The notes under the pieces are model-generated. The model did not search any database, was not told where the DNA came from, and was given only the letters and a program-made list of their open reading frames with translations. From Planctomycetota bacterium (lineage in GTDB: Bacteria; Planctomycetota; Planctomycetia; Pirellulales; Pirellulaceae): a DNA stretch of 64,000 nucleotides. This document shows, piece after piece, positions 17,701 to 25,523 of the stretch (position 1 is the first letter of the stretch; each line of letters opens with the position of its first letter). The stretch is from NCBI GenBank assembly GCA_963204915.1, contig CAUJHS010000014.1, positions 1-64,000 on the forward strand, written 5' to 3'. Both the position numbers and the translations under genes were made by a program.

Positions 17701-18040
17701 TTACCGTCGCACCGAGAGCGTCGTGCCTCAGCAAGCGCTCACGCTGGCCAACAGCAAGCTCTCGCTCGATATGGCCCGGCGCCTCGCCGCAAAACTGCAA
17801 GCCGACCTGGGCCAACCCACCGAAGAAAGCCAACCCAACGACGATGCATTTCTGACCGCCGCGTACGAGACGATTTTGTGTACACGTCCCACGCGGGACG
17901 AACTGGCCGCCTGCCGCGATGCGCTGGCGCAAATGCAAACGGTTCTGCAAGCCCAAGGCCACAAACAACCCGTCCAGCGCGCCCGAGAAAACCTCGTGCA
18001 CGCGCTATTGAACCACAACGATTTCATCACGATCCGATGA
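14735..18040 (+). CDS. Planctomycete cytochrome PSCyt1-DUF1549-DUF1553 protein with inserted sandwich domain and coiled coil
   Basis: Starting at ATG 14735 (MAKPLAFWCC), the protein has 1101 residues and a signal peptide ending near AASA. A cytochrome c motif CFACH (37-41) opens the PSCyt1 domain. A DUF1549 region follows (LHLIGVPPTRQELHEFL-type sequence, CAKCHDHKYDPLTQDDYYR, a second CxxCH). In the middle lie an Ala/Glu-rich coiled-coil region and a concanavalin-like sandwich (~residues 490-660). The C-terminal DUF1553 domain contains VAVNHIWTRHFGQPLVES and HRLMVLSQAYRLSS. It is exported; known pairs of this family with DUF1501 proteins are linked to carbohydrate metabolism, but no activity is proven. 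Its DUF1501 partner lies 860 bases downstream, beyond an inserted element. Confidence 0.93.
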   Translation: MAKPLAFWCCLLLATAAASAAEVDYLRDVKPILRERCFACHGALKQEAGLRVDTAAALKQGGDSGAALQPGDAGASLLWERITATDESYRMPPEGKPLEAAELASIRAWIEQSAPAPDDEQPETDPNQHWSFQPPLRPPIPAPHPSGSAQPLNPIDVFLDAGRRARQLQTVPEADRGLLLRRVHLDLIGVPPTRQELHEFLADERTDALERVVERLLDSPHYGERWGRHWMDVWRYTDWYGLGDQLRNSQKHIWHWRDWIIQSLNEDQGYDRMVQQMLAADELAPNDASALRATGFLARNYYLFNRTTWLDETIEHTGKAFLGLTLNCAKCHDHKYDPLTQDDYYRWRAVFEPHQVRLDPLPGEINLEKNGLPRVFDAHPDAPTYVHLRGDEKQPLKDRVVPPGPPGFLLRGEFQPQSVALPAAAHNPSLQSFVLEDHVAAAEREIAAARQTLSQARAKLAQATAFAAKSETNLEEMRETSAEVFLQDNFAALDESVWEIGPGEWKHAEGRLTQTQTGAERRWLRTRQPPPQDFEAVLRFKTLGGQMWKSVGVCFDMVPGREKVVYLSAVSPGSKVQVSFNQGGGSAYPAQGKQDRPVELNTPFELTVRLRGDLVNVAIDGQHAVAYRFPFAREAGGFEIFAFDAAAEFSYVKIRALPEDVALVEAGASSEAPLTPELAQRAVALAEKTLAAAELRPEVLRTAHNADAAKAQPAPPENLAALVRAAALAARRHELAKAEEAVLRAEQKVAQAAEAAKAPAEKELQAALEAREKARRAVEEPGEAYPSLQASLKALEGPDETEASRLQPYPTISTGRRAALAQWLTARDNPLTARVAVNHIWTRHFGQPLVESMMDFGRRAPPPAQQDLLDWLAVEFMESGWSMKHLHRLMVLSQAYRLSSSSREADAATLAADPENHYYWRRRPMRMESQAVRDSLLHLAGVLNPTLGGPTLDPTKDDTLFRRSLYFTHSRDDQHAFLSMFDDADIVACYRRTESVVPQQALTLANSKLSLDMARRLAAKLQADLGQPTEESQPNDDAFLTAAYETILCTRPTRDELAACRDALAQMQTVLQAQGHKQPVQRARENLVHALLNHNDFITIR

Positions 18041-18072
18041 TGCGATCTTTGCTGATCGAGTAACCACAACAT

Positions 18073-18098
18073 GTTTAACCGCTCCCCGACGGGGAGCG
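18073..18098 (+). repeat. REP-like unit, GTTTAACCGCTCCCC type
   Basis: The unit GTTTAACC is followed by the perfect hairpin GCTCCCC-GAC-GGGGAGC (18081-18097). Related units with the same leader and a C-rich/G-rich stem occur at 20474-20499, inverted at 20537-20553, and as an inverted pair at 49427-49517. It sits just after the stop codon of the DUF1553 gene. Confidence 0.7.
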
Positions 18099-18159
18099 CG
18101 CTGGTCGGAGCAGATGGGCCATGCCCCGCGCTTCGCCTGGCGCTGGCGTGGAAAAACAT

Positions 18160-18246
18160 CGCCTGAAAGGCGGCGACATGGCAGCCCAGGGCAACGCCCT
18201 GGGATCACGAATTGTTTTTCGCATTCAAAGCAAGCCCTGAAAGGGC
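18160..18246. repeat. Palindromic cluster on the left of the RAYT gene
   Basis: Three small palindromes precede the transposase: CGCCT-GAA-AGGCG (18160-18172), CCCAGGGC-AAC-GCCCTGGG (18185-18203) and GCCC-TGAAA-GGGC (18234-18246). The second is repeated in inverted orientation on the right side (18813-18831) and the third likewise (18746-18758). The transposase therefore sits between mirrored REP-like sequences. Confidence 0.8.
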
Positions 18247-18263
18247 GCAACAACCCTGTGACC

Positions 18264-18715
18264 ATGTCCCAATCGTTAGCGAAGAACCTCGTTCACCTGA
18301 TCTACAGCACGCGGAATCGTCAGGCTTGCCTCAAAGCGCGTGTACGGCCACCGCTGTGGGCCTACATGGCAGGCATTCTTCAGCAATGGGAAAGCTCTGC
18401 GATTGTGATCGGCGGCATCGCCGACCATGTGCATATTCTCTTCGCGCTATCGAAGAACCACGCTTTGAAGAAGTTGGTTGAGGAGGTCAAGAAGGGTTCA
18501 TCAAAGTGGTTGAAAACTCAAGCCCTGAGTTTCAGGACTTTCATTGGCAAAACGGTTACGGCGCGTTCTCAGTCAGCCAATCGAATGTCGAGGCGGTGCG
18601 CCACTATATTGAAACGCAGGAGGACCATCATCGCGTGCGCACTTTCCAGGAGGAATTTCGTGAATTTTTGATACGCCATGCGATGGAATATGATGAGCGG
18701 TACGTGGGGAGCTAG
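18264..18715 (+). pseudogene. REP-associated tyrosine transposase (RAYT, Y1/IS200-like), frameshifted
   Basis: ATG 18264 (MSQSLAKNLVHLIYSTRNRQ) opens a Y1 HUH transposase with the metal-binding motif DHVHIL and the segment KGSSKWLKTQ. The frame then breaks. The expected continuation (SPEFQDFHWQNGYGAFSVSQ, then VRHYIETQEDHH with the catalytic tyrosine) is in a different frame up to the stop at 18715. The switch point is near 18520, where CAAGCCC seems to have lost one A; adding it restores a ~150-residue RAYT. RAYTs nick and move REP palindromes, and suitable palindromes flank the gene. Either the gene is a recent pseudogene or the base is a sequencing error. Confidence 0.85.
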
Positions 18716-18734
18716 CGTAGCGCACCCCAGCACC

Positions 18735-18856
18735 GTAGTTTTTGCGCCCTTTCAGGGCGACAAACTACAAAACAAGAAAGAGGGATTAGATCCTGTCTTC
18801 CTGCTTTCTTTCCCCAGGGCGTTGCCCTGGGCTGGCATATGGCCGCCCTTCGGGCG
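18735..18856. repeat. Palindromic cluster on the right of the RAYT gene, including a GTAG stem-loop
   Basis: A long imperfect stem-loop begins with GTAGTTT (18735-18741) and closes with AAACTAC (18762-18768) around the inner hairpin GCCC-TTTCA-GGGC. GTAG next to a palindrome is the signature recognised by RAYT enzymes. Further on come CCCAGGGC-GTT-GCCCTGGG (18813-18831), the inverted copy of the left-flank palindrome, and CGCCC-TTC-GGGCG (18844-18856). Confidence 0.8.
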
Positions 18857-18899
18857 ATTCACCCTTACTGCGTAATAAACGTCGTTTCGAATGGTTATC

Positions 18900-20348
18900 A
18901 TGGAAAATGCAACACTAAAACATTCCACCACACGGCGGGCGTTTTTGGGTCATGTGGGCTTGGGCGGCGTGGCGCTGGCGGCCATGTTGGCGCGCGAAGG
19001 ACTGGGCGGGGAGTCGGCTCGGCTGGCGCATCCTTCGGGTCAGCCGCATTTTGCCCCGCAAGCCAAAAGCGTCATCTGGCTGTTCATGCGCGGCGGCGTA
19101 AGCCACTTGGAAAGTTTTGATCGCAAGCCCGCGCTGGACCAGTACTCCGGCAAGACGATCGCCGAGACGCCCTTCAAAGGAGTCAACGATCCTGAACGCC
19201 TCAAGCGCGTGCGCGTGGTCGTGGTGAACGACGCCAATGGGCAGCAGCGCAATACGATTTATCCCACCCAAATTGGGTTCAAACGTTACGGCCAAAGCGG
19301 AATCGAAGTGAGCGACTGGTTCCCGCATCTCGGCGGCTGCGTGGATGATATCGCCGTGGTGCGCTCGATGTGGACGACCGACGACAACCACGGGGCTCAG
19401 GTGCAGTTCCACTCGGGCCGGCATATGCTCGATGGCCGCCACCCCACGATTGGCGCCTGGATCAACTATGGCCTGGGAACGCTCAACGAGAACTTGCCGC
19501 AGTTCATCAACGTGGGGCCGCGGTTTTTCGACCCGCGCGACGGCCACTATCTGGGTCCCGCCTACGACGCGGTGCCGCTCAAGGTCGATCTGCAAAACCC
19601 ATTGCCGTTCGCTCGCCCCGAGTTAGATCTCTCGCACGAGGAGCAACAGATCGAGTTCAACCTGGTCAACCGGCTCAATCGGCTGACGGAAACGGCGTAC
19701 CCGGACGATGAAAACCTGCGCGCCCGCATCAAAGCCTACGAGCTGGCGTTTCGCATGCAAACCGCCGTGCCCGAGGTGATTCACTTTGACGACGAAACCG
19801 CGGCGACGCAAAACCTGTACGGGTTGGACAACGCCACGACGCGCCCCTTTGGCATGCAGTTGCTTGCGGCCCGCCGGTTCGTGGAGCGGGGGGTGCGGTT
19901 CATTCAAATCATGCATGGCGACGGCGCGGCCGGAGCGTGGGACGCCCATTCGGGACTCAAGAACAATCACGCGGGACTTTCGGCCCAGGTGGACCGACCG
20001 ATTGCAGGACTCCTGCGCGACCTCAAGCAACGGGGGCTATTGAACGAGACGATCGTGGTCTTCGCCACCGAGTTTGGCCGCACGCCGGGTTCGCAAGGGA
20101 GCGACGGCCGCGATCATCACCCTTACGGGTTCTCCATTTGGATGGCTGGTGGGGGAATTCGCGGGGGAGTGGTTCACGGCGCCACCGACGAACTGGGCTT
20201 TCACGCGGTGGAGCATCCGCATTACGTGACCGACGTTCACGCCACGCTCATGCGTTTGCTCGGCCTGGACGCTCGCCGCTTGGAAGTCGCAGGCCACAAG
20301 CGGTTGGAAATCGACTACGGCCATCCCATCGATGCGATCATCGCGTGA
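18900..20348 (+). CDS. DUF1501 domain protein (Tat-exported)
   Basis: The 482-residue protein (ATG 18900, or ATG 18891 three codons earlier) has a twin-arginine signal [20 protein letters not shown]. The DUF1501 core shows [40 protein letters not shown], a sulfatase/phosphatase-like fold region [18 protein letters not shown] and the C-terminal [18 protein letters not shown]1501 proteins resemble alkaline-phosphatase-superfamily hydrolases and are nearly always encoded next to a PSCyt/DUF1553 gene. Here the partner is upstream but separated by the RAYT element. Activity is unknown; the location is outside the cytoplasm. Confidence 0.95.
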   Translation: MENATLKHSTTRRAFLGHVGLGGVALAAMLAREGLGGESARLAHPSGQPHFAPQAKSVIWLFMRGGVSHLESFDRKPALDQYSGKTIAETPFKGVNDPERLKRVRVVVVNDANGQQRNTIYPTQIGFKRYGQSGIEVSDWFPHLGGCVDDIAVVRSMWTTDDNHGAQVQFHSGRHMLDGRHPTIGAWINYGLGTLNENLPQFINVGPRFFDPRDGHYLGPAYDAVPLKVDLQNPLPFARPELDLSHEEQQIEFNLVNRLNRLTETAYPDDENLRARIKAYELAFRMQTAVPEVIHFDDETAATQNLYGLDNATTRPFGMQLLAARRFVERGVRFIQIMHGDGAAGAWDAHSGLKNNHAGLSAQVDRPIAGLLRDLKQRGLLNETIVVFATEFGRTPGSQGSDGRDHHPYGFSIWMAGGGIRGGVVHGATDELGFHAVEHPHYVTDVHATLMRLLGLDARRLEVAGHKRLEIDYGHPIDAIIA

Positions 20349-20473
20349 CGGTTGCATCAACAAGTCGGAACACGACGACCCGAGACGCGCCCACGCGCGA
20401 CGACCTAGGACCGCCATTGTCGCCTTCGGCGGTCATGCGTTACCTTGGAAGGCTATCACATGCTTTAGAGTTT

Positions 20474-20553
20474 GTTTAGCCGCTCCTCACCGGGGAGCGC
20501 CACGGCGCGTTGGAACTGTCGCGCCGTCGCGCCGCCTGGGGAGGAGCGGTTAA
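20474..20553. repeat. Inverted pair of REP-like units
   Basis: GTTTAGCCGCTCCTCACCGG, continuing GGAGCG (20474-20499), resembles the unit at 18073. The reverse-oriented GGGGAGGAGCGGTTAAG lies at 20537-20553, giving a BIME-like pair around a GCGCG-rich spacer. It fills the gap between the DUF1501 and SDR genes and may form a large hairpin in RNA. Confidence 0.7.
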
Positions 20554-20571
20554 GCTTTTGAGGGAGTTATC

Positions 20572-21321
20572 ATGAACTTGGAGGGAAAGGCCGTTCTCGT
20601 CACGGGCGGCACCATGGGCATTGGCGCGGCGATTGCCCTGGACCTGGCGGCGCGAGGAGCGAACCTGGCGATCGTCGCCCGCAATCTCGGCGCTCCGGCC
20701 CATGCGGTGTTGGAGCGTATCGAAGCGCTGGGGCAACGCTGCTTCTTGATCGCGGGCGATATGACCCGGCCGGACGACTGCGAAAGCGCCGTCGATCAAA
20801 CCGCCGCGGAATACGGTCGCCTGGATGTATTGGTTCACAACGCGGGGGGGCCCTCGGTGGGAACCATCGAAGAAGTCACGCCCGAGCAATGGCGCTTGAC
20901 GATGGACCTGCACCTGAACGCCAACTATTATCTAGTGCGGGCAGCGTTGCCCCACCTGCGCCGGCAAACTGAGGCCGCCATTGTTACGGTTTCTTCCAGT
21001 GCGGGCTTGCGCGGCGTGGCCGGCGCCATTGCTTACGCCACGGCGAAGGGAGCATTGCCGCAGCTCACCCGTTGTCTGGCGCGCGAACTGGCCGATTACA
21101 ACATTCGCGTAAATTGCGTGGCGCCCGGCGTCATTCGCACCCGTTTTCACGACACCATGAGCGAAGAACGCCGCCAACTGAACCTGGAGCACCGCATTCC
21201 GCTCCACCGGGAAGGGACGCCCGAGCAAGTGGCGGAGGCGGTCGCGCTGCTCGTCACGAACGACTACATCACCGGCGAAACGCTCGTTCTGGACGGCGGC
21301 CTGACCAGCCGCATCGCCTGA
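20572..21321 (+). CDS. Short-chain dehydrogenase/reductase (SDR)
   Basis: This 249-residue classical SDR has the NAD(P)-binding TGGTMGIGAA (TGxxxGIG), NAG (VLVHNAGGPS), catalytic Ser in VSSSAGL, YxxxK in YATAKGALP and the PG motif in NCVAPGVIRTRF. The closing LLVTNDYITGETLVLDGGL is typical. It reduces or oxidises an alcohol or ketone with NAD(P)H; the substrate cannot be named from sequence. A Tat-exported TIM-barrel isomerase gene follows after 46 bases on the same strand, suggesting an operon, perhaps for sugar or polyol breakdown. Confidence 0.93.
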   Translation: MNLEGKAVLVTGGTMGIGAAIALDLAARGANLAIVARNLGAPAHAVLERIEALGQRCFLIAGDMTRPDDCESAVDQTAAEYGRLDVLVHNAGGPSVGTIEEVTPEQWRLTMDLHLNANYYLVRAALPHLRRQTEAAIVTVSSSAGLRGVAGAIAYATAKGALPQLTRCLARELADYNIRVNCVAPGVIRTRFHDTMSEERRQLNLEHRIPLHREGTPEQVAEAVALLVTNDYITGETLVLDGGLTSRIA

Positions 21322-21367
21322 CGCGCCCGTTCCGCTTGACGTATTCAATACCCTGAGATTGGTCCCT

Positions 21368-22321
21368 ATGTCGCACTCGCTTGATCGCCGTCAGCTGCTT
21401 TCCGCCGCCGGAGGCGCGGCCTTGGCCGGCCTGGCTTTGTCGCGCGGGGCAGTCGCTGCCGCACCTTCGGCGGCCGCCTCCGCTCGCGTGCGTTATTGCC
21501 TCAACTTCAGCACGGTGCGCGAGCATAAGTTGTCGCTGGTCGAGAAGATCGACCTGGCGGCTGAGGCCGGCTACGACGGCATCGAGCCGTGGGTTCCCGA
21601 CTTGCAGCAATACGCCGACGGCGGCGGCAACCTGGACGATCTGAAAAAACGCATCGCCGATCATGGACTGACGGTCGAGAGCGCCATCGGCTTCGCCCGT
21701 TGGATCGTGGATGACGACGCCGAGCGGGCCAAGGGACTGGAAGCGGCCCGCCGCGACATGGACCTCGTCCGGCGTATCGGCGGCGGACGCATCGCGGCGC
21801 CTCCTTCCGGAGCGACGAACGAGCCGGGCCTGGATCTGTTCCAAGCCGCTGAGCGTTATCGCGCACTCCTGAACGTAGGACAGGAGATCGGAGTGGTCCC
21901 CCAACTTGAGGTGTGGGGCTTCTCCAAGAATCTAAGCCGTTTGGGCGAGACCGTATTCGTCGCCATCGAAAGCGGCCACCCGCAAGCGTGCATCCTGCCC
22001 GACGTGTATCACATTTACAAAGGCGGATCGGAGTTCGAGGGGTTGTCACTCCTCAGCAGCACGGGCATGCACGTGTTCCACATGAACGACTACCCCGCCG
22101 AACCGCCGCGGGCTGAGATTACCGACGCCCACCGCGTGTTCCCCGGCGACGGCGTCGCGCCGCTCAAGCACATTCTGCAACTCCTTTTCCGCAACGGGTT
22201 TAGCGGTGCGCTCTCACTCGAGTTATTTAACAAAGACTATTACCGCCAAGACCCTCGCGTGGTGGCCAAAACCGGCCTGCAAAAGATGCAAGCCGCCGTG
22301 GCAAGCGCCGTGACGGCATAG
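21368..22321 (+). CDS. Sugar phosphate isomerase/epimerase-like TIM barrel with Tat signal
   Basis: Starting at ATG 21368 (MSHSLDRRQLLSAAGGAALA), the 317-residue protein has a Tat-type signal peptide. The AP-endonuclease-2/xylose-isomerase-like TIM barrel follows (NFSTVREHKLSLVEKIDLAA, YDGIEPWVPDL, QLEVWGFSKNLSRLGE, HIYKGGSEFEGL, VFHMNDYPAEPPR, GALSLELFNKDYYRQDP). Conserved Glu, His and Asp residues fit a divalent-metal site. Planctomycetes export many such enzymes, probably for modified sugars. It is probably co-transcribed with the upstream SDR gene. The substrate is unknown. Confidence 0.9.
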   Translation: MSHSLDRRQLLSAAGGAALAGLALSRGAVAAAPSAAASARVRYCLNFSTVREHKLSLVEKIDLAAEAGYDGIEPWVPDLQQYADGGGNLDDLKKRIADHGLTVESAIGFARWIVDDDAERAKGLEAARRDMDLVRRIGGGRIAAPPSGATNEPGLDLFQAAERYRALLNVGQEIGVVPQLEVWGFSKNLSRLGETVFVAIESGHPQACILPDVYHIYKGGSEFEGLSLLSSTGMHVFHMNDYPAEPPRAEITDAHRVFPGDGVAPLKHILQLLFRNGFSGALSLELFNKDYYRQDPRVVAKTGLQKMQAAVASAVTA

Positions 22322-22556
22322 CCATCGCTTGCGCCAAGATTCGGCCTTGCGTGGCATGGTAATCGTAAATCTTTTTGAATCAATAGCTTACGTCGAAACC
22401 GAGTGCTGGGTCCGAATCAGGCTCGGGAGGCGCTCCTCTTGTCGCAGGGATAAAGTATCCGAAAACGGTTTGTGGAAGCACATGTCTGGACAATAGTTGT
22501 TTGAACCAGTATCTTGGATCCATCAACTTTCGTCTCTTGATTCTGGGAGGTTCGTT

Positions 22557-23819
22557 ATGGTGAGCGCGGCGTCGCACCCGAAGACAGAAACCGATGTGGT
22601 GGTGATTGGCGGCGGGCCGGCAGGTTCGACGGCCTCGACCTTGATCGCGCAGGCGGGTTACAAGGTAGAGCTGTTCGAGCGCGACCACTTCCCGCGCTTC
22701 CACATTGGCGAGTCGCTCATCCCCCAAACTTACTACGTGCTGAATCGGCTCGGCATGCTCGACAAGATGAAGGGGAGCCACTTCGTCAAAAAGTACAGCG
22801 TGCAGTTTGTGAACCGTCGCGGGCAGTTGTCCGAACCGTTTTATTTTGTCGACCATAAGCCGCATGAGTCGTCGCAAACCTGGCAGGTGCGGCGCAGCGA
22901 GTTTGATACGCTCATGCTGAACAACGCCCGCGAGCACGGCGTGAACGTGCATGAAGGCGCTCGGGTGCTGGAAGTGCTGTTCGAAGGGTCCCAAGCGGTC
23001 GGGGTGCGCGTGAAGTGCGGCGACGAACCCGAACGGGAAGTTCGGGCCAAGGTGGTGATCGACGCCAGCGGCCAAAGCTCGCTGTTGATGGATCGGCTCA
23101 ACCTGCGCGAGTGGGACCCCGTGCTCAAAAAGGCCGCCTTGTGGACCTACTGGAAAGGCGCCTACCGCGACACCGGCCGCGACGAAGGTACGACCGTGGT
23201 CATCCAAACCGAAGGCAAGAAGGGCTGGTTCTGGTACATTCCCCTGCACGACGACATTGTGAGCGTCGGCGTGGTGGCCGATTACACCTACTTGTTCCAG
23301 AACCGCGACTCCAAAGAGTTCGAGGATATTTACTTCGAGGAAGTGGCCCGCTGCCCAGGTTTGCATCCGCGCATCGCCAATGCGCAGCGCTGCGACATCT
23401 TCCGCGCTCAAAAGGAGTACACCTATCGCGCCAAGCAAGCGGCCGGCGACGGTTGGGCCCTCATCGGCGATGCGTACGGGTTCCTCGATCCGCTGTACTC
23501 CTCTGGCGTGCTGTTGGCGCTGAACTCCGGCTCGCAGGCGGCCGACGCGATTGTGGAAGGTTTGGCCAAGAACGATGTTTCTGAAAAGCAGCTTCGCAAA
23601 TGGGAGCCCGGCTTCAACGCCGGCATGGACCGCATGCGGCAACTCGTGTGTGCGTATTATGACGGGCTGAGCTTTGGCCGCTTCATTCGTAAGCACCCGC
23701 ACTTGAAGGGCCTGGTGACTGACGTGCTGATTGGCGATGTGTTCAAAGACGAAGTGGACGTGCTCTGGCCGTTGATCGACGAGATGCGGGCCGAGCAGCA
23801 AGCCGCACACAGCGCGTAG
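22557..23819 (+). CDS. FAD-dependent oxidoreductase, tryptophan-halogenase/geranylgeranyl-reductase type
   Basis: ATG 22557 (MVSAASHPKT), with GGGAGG 5 bases upstream, gives 420 residues. The FAD-binding Rossmann motif is VVVIGGGPAGSTASTLIAQA, followed by FPRFHIGESLIP as in flavin halogenases, WQVRRSEFDTLML, and the second FAD motif GWALIGDAYGFLDPLYSSGV. Halogenases carry a WxWxIP motif; here the sequence GWFWYIPLHDD shows a WFWYIP variant, so this could be a halogenase or a reductase or monooxygenase of the same fold. It is a soluble cytoplasmic protein. No biosynthetic cluster surrounds it, so the substrate stays open. Confidence 0.9.
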   Translation: MVSAASHPKTETDVVVIGGGPAGSTASTLIAQAGYKVELFERDHFPRFHIGESLIPQTYYVLNRLGMLDKMKGSHFVKKYSVQFVNRRGQLSEPFYFVDHKPHESSQTWQVRRSEFDTLMLNNAREHGVNVHEGARVLEVLFEGSQAVGVRVKCGDEPEREVRAKVVIDASGQSSLLMDRLNLREWDPVLKKAALWTYWKGAYRDTGRDEGTTVVIQTEGKKGWFWYIPLHDDIVSVGVVADYTYLFQNRDSKEFEDIYFEEVARCPGLHPRIANAQRCDIFRAQKEYTYRAKQAAGDGWALIGDAYGFLDPLYSSGVLLALNSGSQAADAIVEGLAKNDVSEKQLRKWEPGFNAGMDRMRQLVCAYYDGLSFGRFIRKHPHLKGLVTDVLIGDVFKDEVDVLWPLIDEMRAEQQAAHSA

Positions 23820-23908
23820 AATCAGCCGTATGCTTCATCCAGATGAAGGACATGGGAATCGCGACATTAACCGCCACGCCCCAGCGTGCGGTTCTCGCTA
23901 AGGAGCCG

Positions 23909-23922
23909 GGGGCGAGCGCCCC
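23909..23922. repeat. Short GC hairpin downstream of the FAD oxidoreductase gene
   Basis: GGGGCG-AG-CGCCCC forms a tight GC-rich palindrome about 90 bases after the stop codon. It may slow or end transcription or be a REP remnant; no T-run follows. The rest of the interval up to 24095 shows no convincing gene. Confidence 0.4.
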
Positions 23923-24095
23923 GCGGCCTGAGCCTCAAAACCTTGATCCCCAAAACGAAGTCTTAACGAAGCACGAGACGCCCTTTTTCGCCGTTCTCGG
24001 CGAGGCAAGTCATAGGTCTTGCGTATGTTTTGAACTCTACGCAAGGCGAGGCGTGTTTACGGTGGCTGGCTGACGTCATTCGCACAGTCGTTTTT

Positions 24096-25523
24096 ATGCC
24101 TCATGCATCGTCGCGCGCGGCGCCGCGGCTTCGGCTGATGCCGCTCATGTTGTACGCATTGATGCTCCTCGCGGCCTTGCTCGCCCTGCTCCTCATTCGC
24201 AATTGGGGCGAAGGCTTAACGCGCAGCGAAGTTGCCGTCACGGCGTCCGCCGCCGGCCAAGTCGAAGTGCAGCATCGGAGCGAAGTGCTCCTGCACGTCC
24301 TGTTGGCGCTGGTAGTGGTCATTGTCGCAGGTCAACTGGCGGCGCGGCTGTTCGCCGTTTTGAAACAACCGCCCGTGATCGGCGAAGTGCTGGCCGGCAT
24401 CGCGATCGGCCCTTCGCTGTTGGGAGCGTTGGCTCCGCAAGCCCAAGCCTATTTGCTGCCAGCCGACGTGGCGCCTTACCTGGCGTTGGTTGCGCAGTTG
24501 GGCGTGATTCTGTATATGTTCACCGTGGGACTGCACTTGGATGCGTCCGTCCTGCGCGAACGCGGCCAGGCTGCGGCGGCCATCTCGCACGCCAGTATCG
24601 TTGTGCCGTTTGTGCTGGGAGCGTTCCTGGCGCTGGGGTTGTTTCCCGCGCTCGCCCCCGCGGGTGTGGCGTTTACGCCCTTTGCGTTGTTTCTCGGCGC
24701 GTCGATGTCGGTCACGGCGTTTCCGGTGCTGGCGCGGATTTTGACCGACTTAAACATGTCGCGCTCCGAGCTGGGCGTCATCGCGTTGGCAAGCGCCGCT
24801 GCGGGCGATGCGACGGCCTGGTGCTTATTGGCGTTCGTCGTGGGCGTGGCCCAGGCGGAAGTCGGCGGCGCCGTGCTGGTCATGCTGCTTACCGCCTTGT
24901 TCTTGTTGGCGATGATCGTGCTCGTCCGGCCCGTTTTGGCGCGCATCGTGCCTTGGATCGAGCAGCGCGGTTTGACCAAAGGCTGGACCAGTCTGATCTT
25001 TGGCGCCATGCTGCTTTCGGCCTGGATTGCCGAAGGGATTGGCGTGCATGCCCTGTTTGGCTCGTTTCTGTTTGGCGCCGTTATTCCGCATAACAGCCGC
25101 GTAGCGCGCGAGTTGCCTCGCCGGTTTGAAGACATCGTGACCGTCGTGCTGTTGCCGGCGTTCTTTGCCTATACCGGCATGCGCACGCAAATCGGATTGA
25201 TCCACGGTTGGGAGGACTGGCTTTGGTGCGGAGCAATCATTGCCGTAGCCACCTTGGGCAAGTTCGGCGGCAGCGCCGCGGCGGCGCGCATCGCCGGCAT
25301 GAGTTGGAAAGAGTCCTCGGCGCTGGGCGTGCTTATGAACACGCGCGGCCTGATGGAGCTGATCGTGCTGAACATCGGCTTGGACCTGGGCGTCATCACG
25401 CCGCGGTTGTTCGCCATGATGGTGGTCATGGCCCTGGCCACGACGCTCATCACCACGCCGGTCATGCACTGGCTGGGCGTGCGCGGCGAGGCAGGCCTTG
25501 AACCGAGCCGCCCCGAGGGCTAA
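24096..25523 (+). CDS. Kef-type cation:proton antiporter (CPA2 family)
   Basis: Starting at ATG 24096 (MPHASSRAAPRLRLMPLMLY), the 475-residue protein has an N-terminal helix, a ~50-residue loop and about twelve further helices. Hallmarks of the Na+/H+ exchanger domain (PF00999) are KQPPVIGEVLAGIAIGPSLLG, LYMFTVGLHLD, GASMSVTAFPVLARIL and AAAGDATAWCLLAFVVG, the last holding the conserved acidic ion-exchange site. It should exchange K+ or Na+ for protons across the inner membrane. No TrkA_N/RCK regulatory domain is present. The stop codon overlaps that of the convergent GltS-like gene. Confidence 0.93.
   Translation: MPHASSRAAPRLRLMPLMLYALMLLAALLALLLIRNWGEGLTRSEVAVTASAAGQVEVQHRSEVLLHVLLALVVVIVAGQLAARLFAVLKQPPVIGEVLAGIAIGPSLLGALAPQAQAYLLPADVAPYLALVAQLGVILYMFTVGLHLDASVLRERGQAAAAISHASIVVPFVLGAFLALGLFPALAPAGVAFTPFALFLGASMSVTAFPVLARILTDLNMSRSELGVIALASAAAGDATAWCLLAFVVGVAQAEVGGAVLVMLLTALFLLAMIVLVRPVLARIVPWIEQRGLTKGWTSLIFGAMLLSAWIAEGIGVHALFGSFLFGAVIPHNSRVARELPRRFEDIVTVVLLPAFFAYTGMRTQIGLIHGWEDWLWCGAIIAVATLGKFGGSAAAARIAGMSWKESSALGVLMNTRGLMELIVLNIGLDLGVITPRLFAMMVVMALATTLITTPVMHWLGVRGEAGLEPSRPEG

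Noticed and set aside
22380-23810. 476-residue frame antisense to the FAD oxidoreductase
   Set aside because: A long shadow frame caused by high GC; it is His- and Val-rich with no domain, while the plus strand has clear FAD motifs.
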